64,000 nt of DNA, taken from contig CAJWHT010000004.1 in assembly GCA_913041495.1 (NCBI GenBank), forward strand, positions 1-64,000, given 5' to 3'. Numbering within the stretch: the stretch's first letter is position 1; the number at the start of each line of letters is the position of its first letter. The DNA comes from an uncultured Desulfobacteraceae bacterium (lineage in GTDB: Bacteria; Desulfobacterota; Desulfobacteria; Desulfobacterales; Desulfobacteraceae). The translations under genes were made by a program, and so were the position numbers. Below are positions 48,024-57,522 of this stretch, piece by piece. Under the pieces are notes generated by a model. The model saw only the letters and a program-made list of their open reading frames with translations, was not told the DNA's origin and did no database searches.

Positions 48024-48365
48024 GACTTACACATCCCTAAAATAAAAAAAATTAGACGCCAAAAAACAAAAAAACAGCAAGACGGAGTATAGCATAAAAA
48101 GTGGGCAGGAAAAGGGAAAAAATGAATTAATTTCATTAGTTGAAGCTAATTTATTGTGGTCAAATGCTGTTTCACATTATGGAACAAAATCGAGGATTGA
48201 ATGGACTATAATGCTGTTTTTCCAAAAGAACAAGGGAAAAAATGAAAAGCTAAATATTAGTAAATAATGGGAAAAATGATGTTTTTTATAAGTGAATGTT
48301 ATTTTTTTTGGGGCGGCTATGCCGTGGAAGATGATTCGCTAATGGTCAGGGGTAAAAACGTGATA

Positions 48366-48398
48366 ACAAAAAAAGCCCTGCGGTGTTATCCGCAGGGC
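48366..48398 (-). terminator. Rho-independent terminator of acnA
   Basis: 9-bp stem GCCCTGCGG/CCGCAGGGC, loop of 6; minus-strand 3' tail TTTTTTTGTTATC. Confidence 0.92.
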
Positions 48399-48431
48399 AT
48401 TGGTTTCATCAAAATGGTATTTTAAACAGGA

Positions 48432-51095
48432 TCAGGCAGATATCATCTGGCGAAGGACATAATGAAGGATGCCCTGGTTTTTGATGTAGTCCACCTCTAT
48501 ATCGGTGTTCAGTTTGACAACCACCTCAAACCGGGTTTCCTTTCCCCCGGCTTTGGCGGTGACCGTCACAAGGCCGTTCGGGGTGATATCATCCAGGCCG
48601 GCGATGTCAAAGGTTTCCTCACCGGTAAGCCCTAAGCTGTCAAAGGATTCCCCCGTTTTGAACACCAGGGGAAGCACCCCCATGCCCACCAGGTTGGACC
48701 TGTGGATCCGTTCAAAGGATTCCGTTATCACGGCGCGGACACCAAGCAGGCAGGTGCCTTTGGCTGCCCAGTCCCTGGATGATCCCGTGCCGTATTCCTT
48801 GCCGCCGAAGACCACAAGGTCTGTGTTTGCCGATTTGTATTTTTCCGAGGCGTCAAAGACATATCCCGTTTCTTTGCCGGGCAAAATTCGTGTGAAACCG
48901 CCGGTGTCATCCACCAGTCTGTTTTTGATCCGGATGTTGGCAAAGGTGCCCCGCATCATCACTTCATGGTTTCCCCGTCGGGAACCGTAGGAGTTGAACT
49001 CCCAGGGTTTGACACCGTTGTCCGTCAGATAGAGGCCTGCCGGGTACTCCACGGGGATGGCACCGGCTGGAGAAATATGGTCTGTGGTGACCGAATCCCC
49101 CAGAACCAGCAGCGGTCTGGCATCGTTGACATCTGCCAGGGCTTCGGTGGTCAGGCTGAAATCCGTGAAAAAGGGCGGCTTGCGAATATAGGTGGAGTCC
49201 GCTTCAAAGGTGAAGGTGGTGCTCTCTTCCACCTTAAGATCCTGCCAGAGTTTATCGCCCTGGAAAATATTGGCGTACTGCTCTGCAAAGAACCGTTTTT
49301 GGACGTAAGTTTCCACAAAATGATCCACCTCTTCGGCTTCGGGCCAGATATCTTTCATAAATACCGGGTTGCCGTCAGGGTCTGTGCCTAAGGGTTCTGA
49401 TTCAAAATCAATATCGATACGGCCGGCAATGGCATAGATCACCACGAGAATGGGGGAGCACAGGAAGTTGCCTTTGACCTCCTGGTGGATCCTGGCTTCA
49501 AAGTTGCGGTTGCCGGAAAGTACGGAGGTCACATCCAGGTCGTTGGTTTTGATGGCCTCTTCAATGTACGGGTCCAGAGGGCCGCTGTTGCCGATACAGG
49601 TCATGCAGCCGAACCCTGTGTTGTTGAATCCTAAGTCTTCAAAGTATTCCATGAGGCCGGAACCCTTGAGATAGTCCAGTACGACCCTGGAACCCGGAGA
49701 AAGGGAGGTTTTTACATACCAGGGAATCGAAAGCCCCTTTTCCACGGCCTTTTTGGCCACAAGCCCCGCACCGATCATGGTGTAGGGGTTGGAGGTGTTG
49801 GTGCAGGAGGTGATGGCGGCAATGACCAGGGAGCCGTTGGTGAGGGCGGGATCTGCGTTTTTCGTTCCTTCGGGTGCCGGGATCTGGATATCTTTCCGGT
49901 TGCCAAGATCGTAAATGGCCGTGGTCTTTTCTTTCACCTGGGACAGGGGAATCCGGTCCTGGGGCCGGGTTGGGCCTGCCACCGAGGTTTCTATGGCAGA
50001 CAGGTCCACGTCAATGGTTTTGGAGAACGTCAGGGCCTGGTCGTGGGTGTTGAAAAAACCGCTGGTTTTGCAATAGGCTTCCACAAGGTCCGCTGTCTCT
50101 TCCCGGTTTGTTCTTCTAAGGTAGTCCAATGTCTGGTCATCCACAGGAAAGAAGCCAGCCGTAGCCCCGTATTCCGGGGACATGTTGGCAATGGTGGCCC
50201 GGTCGGTGAGAGACAGGTTCTTGAGACCGTCTCCTGTATATTCAACGATTTTTTCAACCACGTTTTCTTCCCGGAGAAGGTTGGTGACGTAGAGGGCAAT
50301 ATCTGTGGAGGTAATCTTGTTCTGGGGTTTGCCTGTAAAGTTGACGCCGATGATCTGGGGAAGATTCATATAGTAGGGCTGGCCCAGCATGACGGCCTCT
50401 GCCTCGATACCGCCGACACCCCAGCCCAGAACGCCCAGGGCGTTAATCATTGTGGTGTGGGAATCTGTGCCCACCAGGGTGTCGGGAAAGGCATGAATCC
50501 CCTCGGCCGTTTCCCGGGTGGCCACAACCGTTGCCAGGTATTCCAGGTTGACCTGGTGGCAGATGCCGGATTCCGGGGGAACGACCCTGAAGTTGTCAAA
50601 GCTTTTCTGGGCCCATTTCAACAGCTTGTACCGTTCTGCGTTTCTCTCGTACTCTTTCTGGGCATTGAGGAAAAATGCGTTTTTCTCCCTGAAATGATCC
50701 ACCTGGATGGAGTGGTCAATGACCAGGTCCACGGGAACCAGGGGATTGATTTTTCTGGGATCAAGTCCGGCTTCATGAACGGCATCCCGCATGGCGGCAA
50801 AGTCCACCACGGCCGGAACGCCGGTGAAATCCTGCATGAGTACCCGGGCCGGGTAAAAGGGGATCAGATTGTCATCGCCGGAGGCTGATTCGTAAAACGT
50901 CAGGGCTGCCAGCACATCGTCCCAGGCCACAACGCCGCCGCCCACGTTTCTGGCCAGGTTCTCAATGAGCACCCTGGCGGCAAAGGGAAGGGTGGAGACC
51001 TTGCCGATATTGTTTTCTTCCAGGCGCTGAAGGTTTTGTATGATAAATTCGGAATCTTTAAAGGTGAGTGTCTCCTGAATGCTTTGCACGGTCAT
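48432..51095 (-). CDS. acnA: Aconitate hydratase
   Basis: 'MTVQSIQETLTF...PARVLMQDFTGVPAVVDFAAMRDA...VGTDSHTTMINALGVLGWGVGGIEAEAVMLGQP...ITSCTNTSNP...GSSRDWAAKGT'; start corrected to ATG 51095. Confidence 0.96.
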   Translation of the reverse strand: MTVQSIQETLTFKDSEFIIQNLQRLEENNIGKVSTLPFAARVLIENLARNVGGGVVAWDDVLAALTFYESASGDDNLIPFYPARVLMQDFTGVPAVVDFAAMRDAVHEAGLDPRKINPLVPVDLVIDHSIQVDHFREKNAFFLNAQKEYERNAERYKLLKWAQKSFDNFRVVPPESGICHQVNLEYLATVVATRETAEGIHAFPDTLVGTDSHTTMINALGVLGWGVGGIEAEAVMLGQPYYMNLPQIIGVNFTGKPQNKITSTDIALYVTNLLREENVVEKIVEYTGDGLKNLSLTDRATIANMSPEYGATAGFFPVDDQTLDYLRRTNREETADLVEAYCKTSGFFNTHDQALTFSKTIDVDLSAIETSVAGPTRPQDRIPLSQVKEKTTAIYDLGNRKDIQIPAPEGTKNADPALTNGSLVIAAITSCTNTSNPYTMIGAGLVAKKAVEKGLSIPWYVKTSLSPGSRVVLDYLKGSGLMEYFEDLGFNNTGFGCMTCIGNSGPLDPYIEEAIKTNDLDVTSVLSGNRNFEARIHQEVKGNFLCSPILVVIYAIAGRIDIDFESEPLGTDPDGNPVFMKDIWPEAEEVDHFVETYVQKRFFAEQYANIFQGDKLWQDLKVEESTTFTFEADSTYIRKPPFFTDFSLTTEALADVNDARPLLVLGDSVTTDHISPAGAIPVEYPAGLYLTDNGVKPWEFNSYGSRRGNHEVMMRGTFANIRIKNRLVDDTGGFTRILPGKETGYVFDASEKYKSANTDLVVFGGKEYGTGSSRDWAAKGTCLLGVRAVITESFERIHRSNLVGMGVLPLVFKTGESFDSLGLTGEETFDIAGLDDITPNGLVTVTAKAGGKETRFEVVVKLNTDIEVDYIKNQGILHYVLRQMISA

Positions 51096-51209
51096 AGTCC
51101 GCTCCTTAAGGGCTTTTAAATGAATCGATTGAAAACTTGTGAACAATAAGATATTATCAAAAAACCAATAGATCAAGCCGCAATCTAACATTTATTACAT
51201 CACTGAACC

Positions 51210-52943
51210 ATGAACGATACGCTACTTAAATTCGCGGATGAACATCCGCAAAAACCTGATTCTATAGATCTTCCCGCCTGGAAGATCATGGTCATTGATG
51301 ATGAACAATCCGTCCATGATATTACCAGCCTGAGCCTCAAAGAGTTCACCTACGACGGCAGGGGGCTTGATTTTATCAACGCGTTTTCCGCAAAAGAGGC
51401 GAAAAAATACCTGGCGGAACATCCGGATACGGCGGTGATGCTGGTGGATGTGGTCATGGAAACCGAGGATTCAGGCCTGAAATTTGTCCATTATGTACGT
51501 AAGACCCTGAAAAACGACATTGTCCAGGTGGTGATTCGGACAGGGCAGCCGGGCTCGGCACCCGAAGACCAGGTGATTTCCAGGTACAGCATCAATTCCT
51601 ATCTTTCAAAAACCGAGGTCACGTCCCGGAAACTGGTGAACCTGGTCACCACATCGCTTCGTACCTATCAGCTTTCTTTGTCCCTGAACGGCGAGCTTGC
51701 CCGGCGCAAAAGGGCGGAACAAAGGCTTCTCGACCTCAACCGTGATCTGGAACTTAAAATAGAGGCGCGCACCCGGGAACTTCGCCGGGCCAACCAGTTG
51801 AAAAGTCAGTTTTTGGCCAATATGAGCCATGAGATAAGGACCCCTATGAACGGTATCATCGGCATGGCCACCCTGCTCATGGAAGAACCATTAGACCCGC
51901 GGCAAAAGGAATTTGCTTCCATCATTCATTCCTCAGGCACCACCCTGCTGGCACTGATCAATGATATCCTGGACCTGAGCAAGATCGAGGCCGGGCAGCT
52001 CCGGTTTGAATCATTGGATTTTAACCTGTCGGATTTACTGGAAGATACACTTGCCATGTTCCGGCTAAAGGCCGAGGAAACCGGGCTTGTCATGGGCACC
52101 GTGGTTGATCCAAAGCTTCCCCAGGTTCTTTGCGGGGACGAAATCCGCATCAAGCAGATCCTGGTCAACCTGCTGGGCAATGCCTTGAAATTTACATTAA
52201 AAGGGGGCGTCACCGTGCGGCTGACCCTTGAAAAGGAGCTGGAGGACTGGGTGAAATTAGGTCTGGCTGTGGAAGACACCGGGCCGGGGATCGATCCTGA
52301 TTTTAAAGACCATCTATTTGACAAGTTTTCCCAGCAGGATACCTCAACCACCCGGAAATTCGGCGGCACAGGTTTGGGGCTGGCCATATCCAAACAGCTG
52401 GCCACCCTGATGGACGGCCGTATTGATGCGTGGAACCGGCCGGAGGGCGGAGCCGTGTTCAAGGTGACGCTGACGCTGCAAAAGGCGTCGGGCAAAGGCC
52501 CAAGCCACCGTGACGGTTTCAAGGATACCCGCCAAGATGCGGCGCTTAGGGAAAAAATAGCTCAAAGGGGAGTTCGCCTCCTCATCGCCGAGGATAACCC
52601 CACCAACCAGAAGGTCATCTGTTTGATGTTAAAAAAGCTGAACATAAAATCGGACGTGGCGGAAGACGGACAACGTGCCCTGGAGATGATGCGAAAGAAA
52701 ACCTACGATCTTGTTCTCATGGATATCCAGATGCCCGTGCTTGACGGTATCCAGACAGCCCGGATGATCCGGAACGGAGATGCCGGTATCCGGCAGACCG
52801 GTATCCCCATCGTTGCCCTCACCGCCATGGCCATGCCGGAAGATGCGGCGGCGTGCAAAAAAGCGGGGATGGACCTGTTTTTGACAAAACCGGTTCATCC
52901 CCGCAGTCTGGTCAACGCCATTGCCGAGGCGCTGGGCGTCTGA
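51210..52943 (+). CDS. Hybrid sensor kinase (REC-HisKA-HATPase-REC)
   Basis: N-terminal REC 'WKIMVIDDEQSVHDIT', 'LANMSHEIRTPMNGIIGMATLL', 'GTGLGLAISKQLATLM', C-terminal REC 'LLIAEDNPTNQKVICLML...LVLMDIQMPVLDGIQTARMIR'. Confidence 0.95.
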   Translation: MNDTLLKFADEHPQKPDSIDLPAWKIMVIDDEQSVHDITSLSLKEFTYDGRGLDFINAFSAKEAKKYLAEHPDTAVMLVDVVMETEDSGLKFVHYVRKTLKNDIVQVVIRTGQPGSAPEDQVISRYSINSYLSKTEVTSRKLVNLVTTSLRTYQLSLSLNGELARRKRAEQRLLDLNRDLELKIEARTRELRRANQLKSQFLANMSHEIRTPMNGIIGMATLLMEEPLDPRQKEFASIIHSSGTTLLALINDILDLSKIEAGQLRFESLDFNLSDLLEDTLAMFRLKAEETGLVMGTVVDPKLPQVLCGDEIRIKQILVNLLGNALKFTLKGGVTVRLTLEKELEDWVKLGLAVEDTGPGIDPDFKDHLFDKFSQQDTSTTRKFGGTGLGLAISKQLATLMDGRIDAWNRPEGGAVFKVTLTLQKASGKGPSHRDGFKDTRQDAALREKIAQRGVRLLIAEDNPTNQKVICLMLKKLNIKSDVAEDGQRALEMMRKKTYDLVLMDIQMPVLDGIQTARMIRNGDAGIRQTGIPIVALTAMAMPEDAAACKKAGMDLFLTKPVHPRSLVNAIAEALGV

Positions 52944-52965
52944 TTCTTAATCTTTTAACCGGAAA

Positions 52966-54654
52966 CTATTTCGCCTCTTCTTCTGCCCTTAGATCCTTGC
53001 GCAAAATTTTACCCACGTTGGATTTCGGCAGTTCCTGTCTGAACTCCACCGCCACCGGCAGCTTATATTTGGCAAGTTTGCTGCCGCAATAGTCGATGAC
53101 CTCCTGTTCCGTCATGGTCTGGCCTTCCTTTAAAATGACGAATGCTTTGACCGCCTCACCCCGTTTGGGGTGGGGGATGCCGATACAGCAGGCTTCAAGG
53201 ATTTTCGGATGTTCGAACAGCACTTCGTCGATATCCCTGGGATAGACGTTGTAGCCGCCTGAAATGATCATATCCTTGATCCGGTCCACAATATAAAAGT
53301 AGCCTTCTTCGTCCATCTTGGCCACGTCTCCGGTGCGCAGGTAACCGTCTTCGGTGAGCGTTTTTGCGGTTTCATCCGGTTTGTTCAGGTAGCCTTTCAT
53401 GACCTGGGGGCCTTTGATCAAAAGTTCGCCGGCTTCACCCACCGGCATTTCCTTGGCAGGGTCTTCCAGGTCAGTGATCTTGCAGATGGTGTCGGAGATG
53501 GGAAGGCCGATGCTGCCCACCTTGCGTTTACCGTTAAAGGGGTTGATGTGTGTGACCGGTGTGGATTCGGTGAGTCCGAACCCTTCCACGATGATGGCGC
53601 CGGTTTTCTCCTGGAAGTTGTTGATCACGTCCACGGGCAGGGGGGCGGAACCTGAAAAACAGCCTTTGATGGAGGTCAGATCCGTGCTGTTGATGTCCGG
53701 ATGGTCCAGGATGCCGATATACATGGTGGGCACCATGGGCGCAAAGGTGACCTTGAATTTGGAGATGGCTTCCAGAAGGGGTTCCGGTTGGGGTTTTGGC
53801 ACCAGTACGTTGGCCCATCCCATCCGGATGGCAAAGTTCATGGATGTGGACATGCCAAATACGTGAAAGATGGGAAGCGCCCCCAGCATCACCTCTTCTC
53901 CTTTTTTAAAATCCGGAAACCAGCCTTCGATCTGCTGGATCTGGTAAGAGATGTTTCTGTGGGTGAGCATGACCCCCTTGGATACGCCGGTGGTGCCGCC
54001 GGTGTATTGATACATGGCCACGTCGTCCATGGCCACATCGGCCTGGGTATGGTCCGGCTCAAATTGGGCGATTACATCTTTGAATTTGTGAAGGTCCCGA
54101 GCCGGTTTTACGTCCTTGGCAAGCCCTTTCTTTTTTGCCACCAGGGGGAAGAGAAGGCGTTTAACAAAGGGAAGAAAGTCGCCGATGGATGTATAAACAA
54201 TGGACTTTATGGCAGTCTTTTCCCTCAGCTTCACCATTCGGTCGGCCAGAAGATCCAGGGTGATGAGAAACTTTGAATTGGAATCTGTGAACTGGTGTGC
54301 AAGTTCCCTGTCCGAGTAAAGGGGGTTGTTGAGCACCACCACCCCCCCGATTCTGAGGGTGGCATAGTAGGCAACCACACAGGGAATGACATTGGGCAGC
54401 AGGATGGCGACGCTGTCCCCCTTTTGGATGCCGTAGGATTTGAGGGCGGCAGCGAACCGTCCCACCATGTCGTTGAGCTCACTGAAGGTCAGGGTAAATC
54501 CCTGGAAGATCAGCGCCGGATTATCCGGGAACTGCTCCACCGATTCTTTAAGGTATTGGGGGACTAAGACATCCTGGTAGTCAATCTGTTCCCCTACGCC
54601 GGTTTCATAGGCGGCGGTCCATGGTTTTTGAGTATAGGCACTTTGATCGGACAA
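52966..54654 (-). CDS. Long-chain fatty acid--CoA ligase
   Basis: AMP-binding 'YQYTGGTTGVSKGVMLTHRN', 'GEAGELLIKGPQVMKGYLNKPDETAKTL', 'YPRDIDEVLFEHPKI'. Likely TTG start at 54654 after AAAGGAGAG (ORF opens at 54741). Confidence 0.94.
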   Translation of the reverse strand: MSDQSAYTQKPWTAAYETGVGEQIDYQDVLVPQYLKESVEQFPDNPALIFQGFTLTFSELNDMVGRFAAALKSYGIQKGDSVAILLPNVIPCVVAYYATLRIGGVVVLNNPLYSDRELAHQFTDSNSKFLITLDLLADRMVKLREKTAIKSIVYTSIGDFLPFVKRLLFPLVAKKKGLAKDVKPARDLHKFKDVIAQFEPDHTQADVAMDDVAMYQYTGGTTGVSKGVMLTHRNISYQIQQIEGWFPDFKKGEEVMLGALPIFHVFGMSTSMNFAIRMGWANVLVPKPQPEPLLEAISKFKVTFAPMVPTMYIGILDHPDINSTDLTSIKGCFSGSAPLPVDVINNFQEKTGAIIVEGFGLTESTPVTHINPFNGKRKVGSIGLPISDTICKITDLEDPAKEMPVGEAGELLIKGPQVMKGYLNKPDETAKTLTEDGYLRTGDVAKMDEEGYFYIVDRIKDMIISGGYNVYPRDIDEVLFEHPKILEACCIGIPHPKRGEAVKAFVILKEGQTMTEQEVIDYCGSKLAKYKLPVAVEFRQELPKSNVGKILRKDLRAEEEAK

Positions 54655-54749
54655 GATTCTCTCCTTTCTTATGAGCGTTGGGAAGTTAAAGAAAAGATAC
54701 TTCGTAAGGGTGTGATAGATAGAAACCTTAGGGTCTGTCAAGAAGAAAA

Positions 54750-54785
54750 ATGCCGATGCACCTTATATTTAAGGCGCATCGGCAT
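54750..54785 (-). terminator. Rho-independent terminator of the SH3-domain gene
   Basis: ATGCCGATGC/GCATCGGCAT stem; minus-strand tail TTTTCTTCTT. Confidence 0.8.
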
Positions 54786-54810
54786 GTTAAAGGTTCTTCA
54801 GGATTGGGGG

Positions 54811-55533
54811 TTAGTCAAGCAGGGAACTGCCGCGTCTGCGTTTGGAAGATACGCTCTGGCCGATAATCCACCCCAGAAGAAGGACCCCCACACCGGCAAG
54901 AAACCATTTGATCATACCGGTTCTGAACAGGTGGCTGGTTTCGGTTTCCAGACGGGAAATTTCAGCAGAAAGCCGCTGGTTCTCTTCTGTCAGGGTTTTG
55001 TTGGCATCCATGGTGGCCACCACATTGGCGGAGGCCTCTTTCAGGCGTTTGTGGGCCTCTTTGGCGGCTGCAAGTTCTGCTGCCAGCCGTTTGTTTTCCG
55101 TTTTCAGATCGGAAAGGCTGCGGCTGAGTTCTTGGGTTTGGCCTTCGGCGTCTGTCTGCTGGTTGGACAGCCGGGCTGTGAGGGTTTCCGATTGTTCCAT
55201 CAGTGCTTCGATCCGGTCTTCCAACTCGGCCTTTTCCCGGTTCAACTGATCAATGACTTGGGTTTTCGGTTCATCAAAAACCACGAACTGCTTGTCCACC
55301 CAGCCTTGTTCACCGGAAGACAGGGCGACTTTGTAAAAGCCGTTCTGTTCTTCCAGTATGGTCAGGGGGGTGTTGCTTTTTAGGGTTTGAAGAACCTGGT
55401 AATTGGTTCCGGGGCCTTCTCTGAAGGTGAGAATCAGCATGTCAGAGACATATGCGGTCCGGGCCTGGGCAACGGAAGCTGCAAAGCTGAAAATCAGGGT
55501 TGCCGCCATGATCCCTGTGAACAATTTTCTCAT
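54811..55533 (-). CDS. SH3-domain protein with coiled coil and C-terminal TM (TIGR04211-like)
   Basis: Signal peptide, SH3 'AYVSDMLILTFREGPGTNYQVLQTLKSNTPLTILEEQNGFYKVALSSGEQGWVDKQF', coiled coil, C-terminal TM. Confidence 0.88.
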   Translation of the reverse strand: MRKLFTGIMAATLIFSFAASVAQARTAYVSDMLILTFREGPGTNYQVLQTLKSNTPLTILEEQNGFYKVALSSGEQGWVDKQFVVFDEPKTQVIDQLNREKAELEDRIEALMEQSETLTARLSNQQTDAEGQTQELSRSLSDLKTENKRLAAELAAAKEAHKRLKEASANVVATMDANKTLTEENQRLSAEISRLETETSHLFRTGMIKWFLAGVGVLLLGWIIGQSVSSKRRRGSSLLD

Positions 55534-55692
55534 TTTTTTTCGTCCTGCCTCCTTAAAATTTTTTCTTTGTTTCAATAGCAATCCCGGTGGTATTTTTCAA
55601 CACCTTGGGCCATGAAACCCCAAAAAAAACTTGTCAAACGGCGTGGAACATGAGTATCAATTGTAAATGCAACCGCCGGACCGACACTTAAG

Positions 55693-57135
55693 ATGAATCA
55701 AAATTCCTACAAAAAACTGTGTATTGCCAATATCCTGAACGGCGTATCGGACGGGTTGTACAAATATTCCAGTCCCAGCCGGGTGGCGGTGCTGTTTGCC
55801 CCCGGTCCCGATGACCCGGTCCAGGTCTTTGATCCTCAGGATTTGCTGGGCGGCCACGAGTCGAAACTCAAAGAGGCCTTTGTCACAGGGGAAGATGACT
55901 GGCGAAGGCGGATCTGCCGGCAGATCAGCGGACAGCCCTCAGGATATATGATTCCTGCCCAGACACTGGACCTGGCCGGATTAATCTGCTTTGCCGGGGC
56001 ATCAAGTGATTTTTTTTACCAGATGTGGTTCACCGAGCATCACCCTGACCTGTGCTCCATCCGGCCGACGGAAAAATGGCTTGAACAGGCGGCAACCCTT
56101 CTCGCCAACGACTACATATCCGGGGCAACGCCCATAAACTCCTCGGATTATGTGGTGAAAAACTACGCCCTGCAGGCCATTGCCGACTATCTGGTGGACG
56201 AACGGAATCAACACCTGGGGTTTGACACCACCATACAGATCCCAAGTATTCTCAACCATATTTTGGCAATTTCAAAAACCAGGGAAGAGGGGGCATGGGC
56301 ACGGGGGATTCTTTTTTTCACAGACCCACATACGGTCCGGAACATTGACTTTCTCACCAAGATTCAACGCCATGAACGGCCCCAGGTATCCAACATCAAG
56401 CATATCCGCAAATTGCTGGTGGGAGTCGAACGGTCCGACCGCAAACTTGTGTCTGACGGCAATACCCTTATCGGCATAACAGATACTAAAATCCCTGAGT
56501 ATGCCGTGGTGGCAGACTTTCGGGGGGATTACGGATTCCTGCGTATGGGCAGTAAAAAGGTGGCCTCGTTTTCAGACGGCAATTTTCATTCCTCCACCAG
56601 ACAGGCAAAGCTTGTGGAATTAGAGGAGTTGCTGCTGGACTCCGCCCTGGATACGGAGGCTGCCGGCACCTTTTTCAACGTGGTCTCCGAGCTGGTGCAC
56701 CGGGCGGGGCGGGGCCGCCATGGCTGTACCCTGGTGCTTGATATGAACGAGACCCCGCTGAAGTTGTCCGGTCATGTGCTTGAACCGCCCTTAAGCCTTC
56801 TTGAACCCAAAAATTTTGATCTGGCCGCTGCCCTGCTCCGCATTGACGGTGCGGTGCATCTGACCACGGATGCCATGATCCGTGGGTTTGCCTGCCTGCT
56901 TGACGGAAAAACCATATCCTGGGAAAATATGGCCAGGGGGGCCAGATACAACTCGGCTTTAAGATTTTCAGCCGCCACCTCAAAGGTGATTGTTGTGGTG
57001 GTGTCGGCGGACAGGCCCGTATCCATTATTTTCAACGGGATCGAATTGAACGCCTTTTGCCGGTGGAAGCCGGTGTATCAGTATATGCCTGAGATTTTAA
57101 CCCTGAAACAATACCTCAACGGAGTTATACTATGA
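55693..57135 (+). CDS. Divergent diadenylate cyclase (DisA_N / DAC)-like domain protein with N-terminal region of unknown function
   Basis: C-terminal 'FDLAAALLRIDGAVHLTTDAMIRGFACLLDGKTISWENMARGARYNSALRFSAATSKVIVVVVSADRPVSIIFNG' aligns by eye with DAC DGA and GTRHRxA motifs (RHR replaced by RYN). Confidence 0.7.
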   Translation: MNQNSYKKLCIANILNGVSDGLYKYSSPSRVAVLFAPGPDDPVQVFDPQDLLGGHESKLKEAFVTGEDDWRRRICRQISGQPSGYMIPAQTLDLAGLICFAGASSDFFYQMWFTEHHPDLCSIRPTEKWLEQAATLLANDYISGATPINSSDYVVKNYALQAIADYLVDERNQHLGFDTTIQIPSILNHILAISKTREEGAWARGILFFTDPHTVRNIDFLTKIQRHERPQVSNIKHIRKLLVGVERSDRKLVSDGNTLIGITDTKIPEYAVVADFRGDYGFLRMGSKKVASFSDGNFHSSTRQAKLVELEELLLDSALDTEAAGTFFNVVSELVHRAGRGRHGCTLVLDMNETPLKLSGHVLEPPLSLLEPKNFDLAAALLRIDGAVHLTTDAMIRGFACLLDGKTISWENMARGARYNSALRFSAATSKVIVVVVSADRPVSIIFNGIELNAFCRWKPVYQYMPEILTLKQYLNGVIL

Positions 57136-57446
57136 GTCACGACCATACCCATGACCACGACCACGAGCATTCACATGCCCATACGCATACCCACAGCCAT
57201 GACCATGGACACAGCCACAGCCATGGCGGGGAAATGTCCATGGAAGATAAGCTTGCGACCCTGTTCGCCCATTGGATTGATCATAATGACAGCCATATGG
57301 ACAATTTCGTCTCCTGGGCAGACAAGGCCAGAGCCGCCGGCTTTGACGATGTTGCCGCCTCTTTGGAAGAGGCCGGCCGCCTGTCCGGGGATGTAACCGG
57401 AAAACTCAAGGAGGCCCGGGACCGACTCAACGCTACCGCTGGCTAA
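57132..57446 (+). CDS. Histidine-rich small protein, putative metal-binding
   Basis: 'MSHDHTHDHDHEHSHAHTHTHSHDHGHSHSHGGEMSMEDKLATLFAHWIDHNDSHMDNFVSWADKARAAGFDDVAASLEEAG'; ATGA overlap with the preceding gene. Confidence 0.85.
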   Translation: MSHDHTHDHDHEHSHAHTHTHSHDHGHSHSHGGEMSMEDKLATLFAHWIDHNDSHMDNFVSWADKARAAGFDDVAASLEEAGRLSGDVTGKLKEARDRLNATAG

Positions 57447-57522
57447 CGCCAGCTGCCGCTGGTTGATCTTTGTTGCCGCTGGCAAAGCGTTTCGGTCCGG
57501 TTCCGTACCGGAGGGGCAAATT

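Noticed and set aside
50043-50888. 281-aa plus-strand ORF opposite acnA
   Set aside because: Antisense of aconitase coding sequence.
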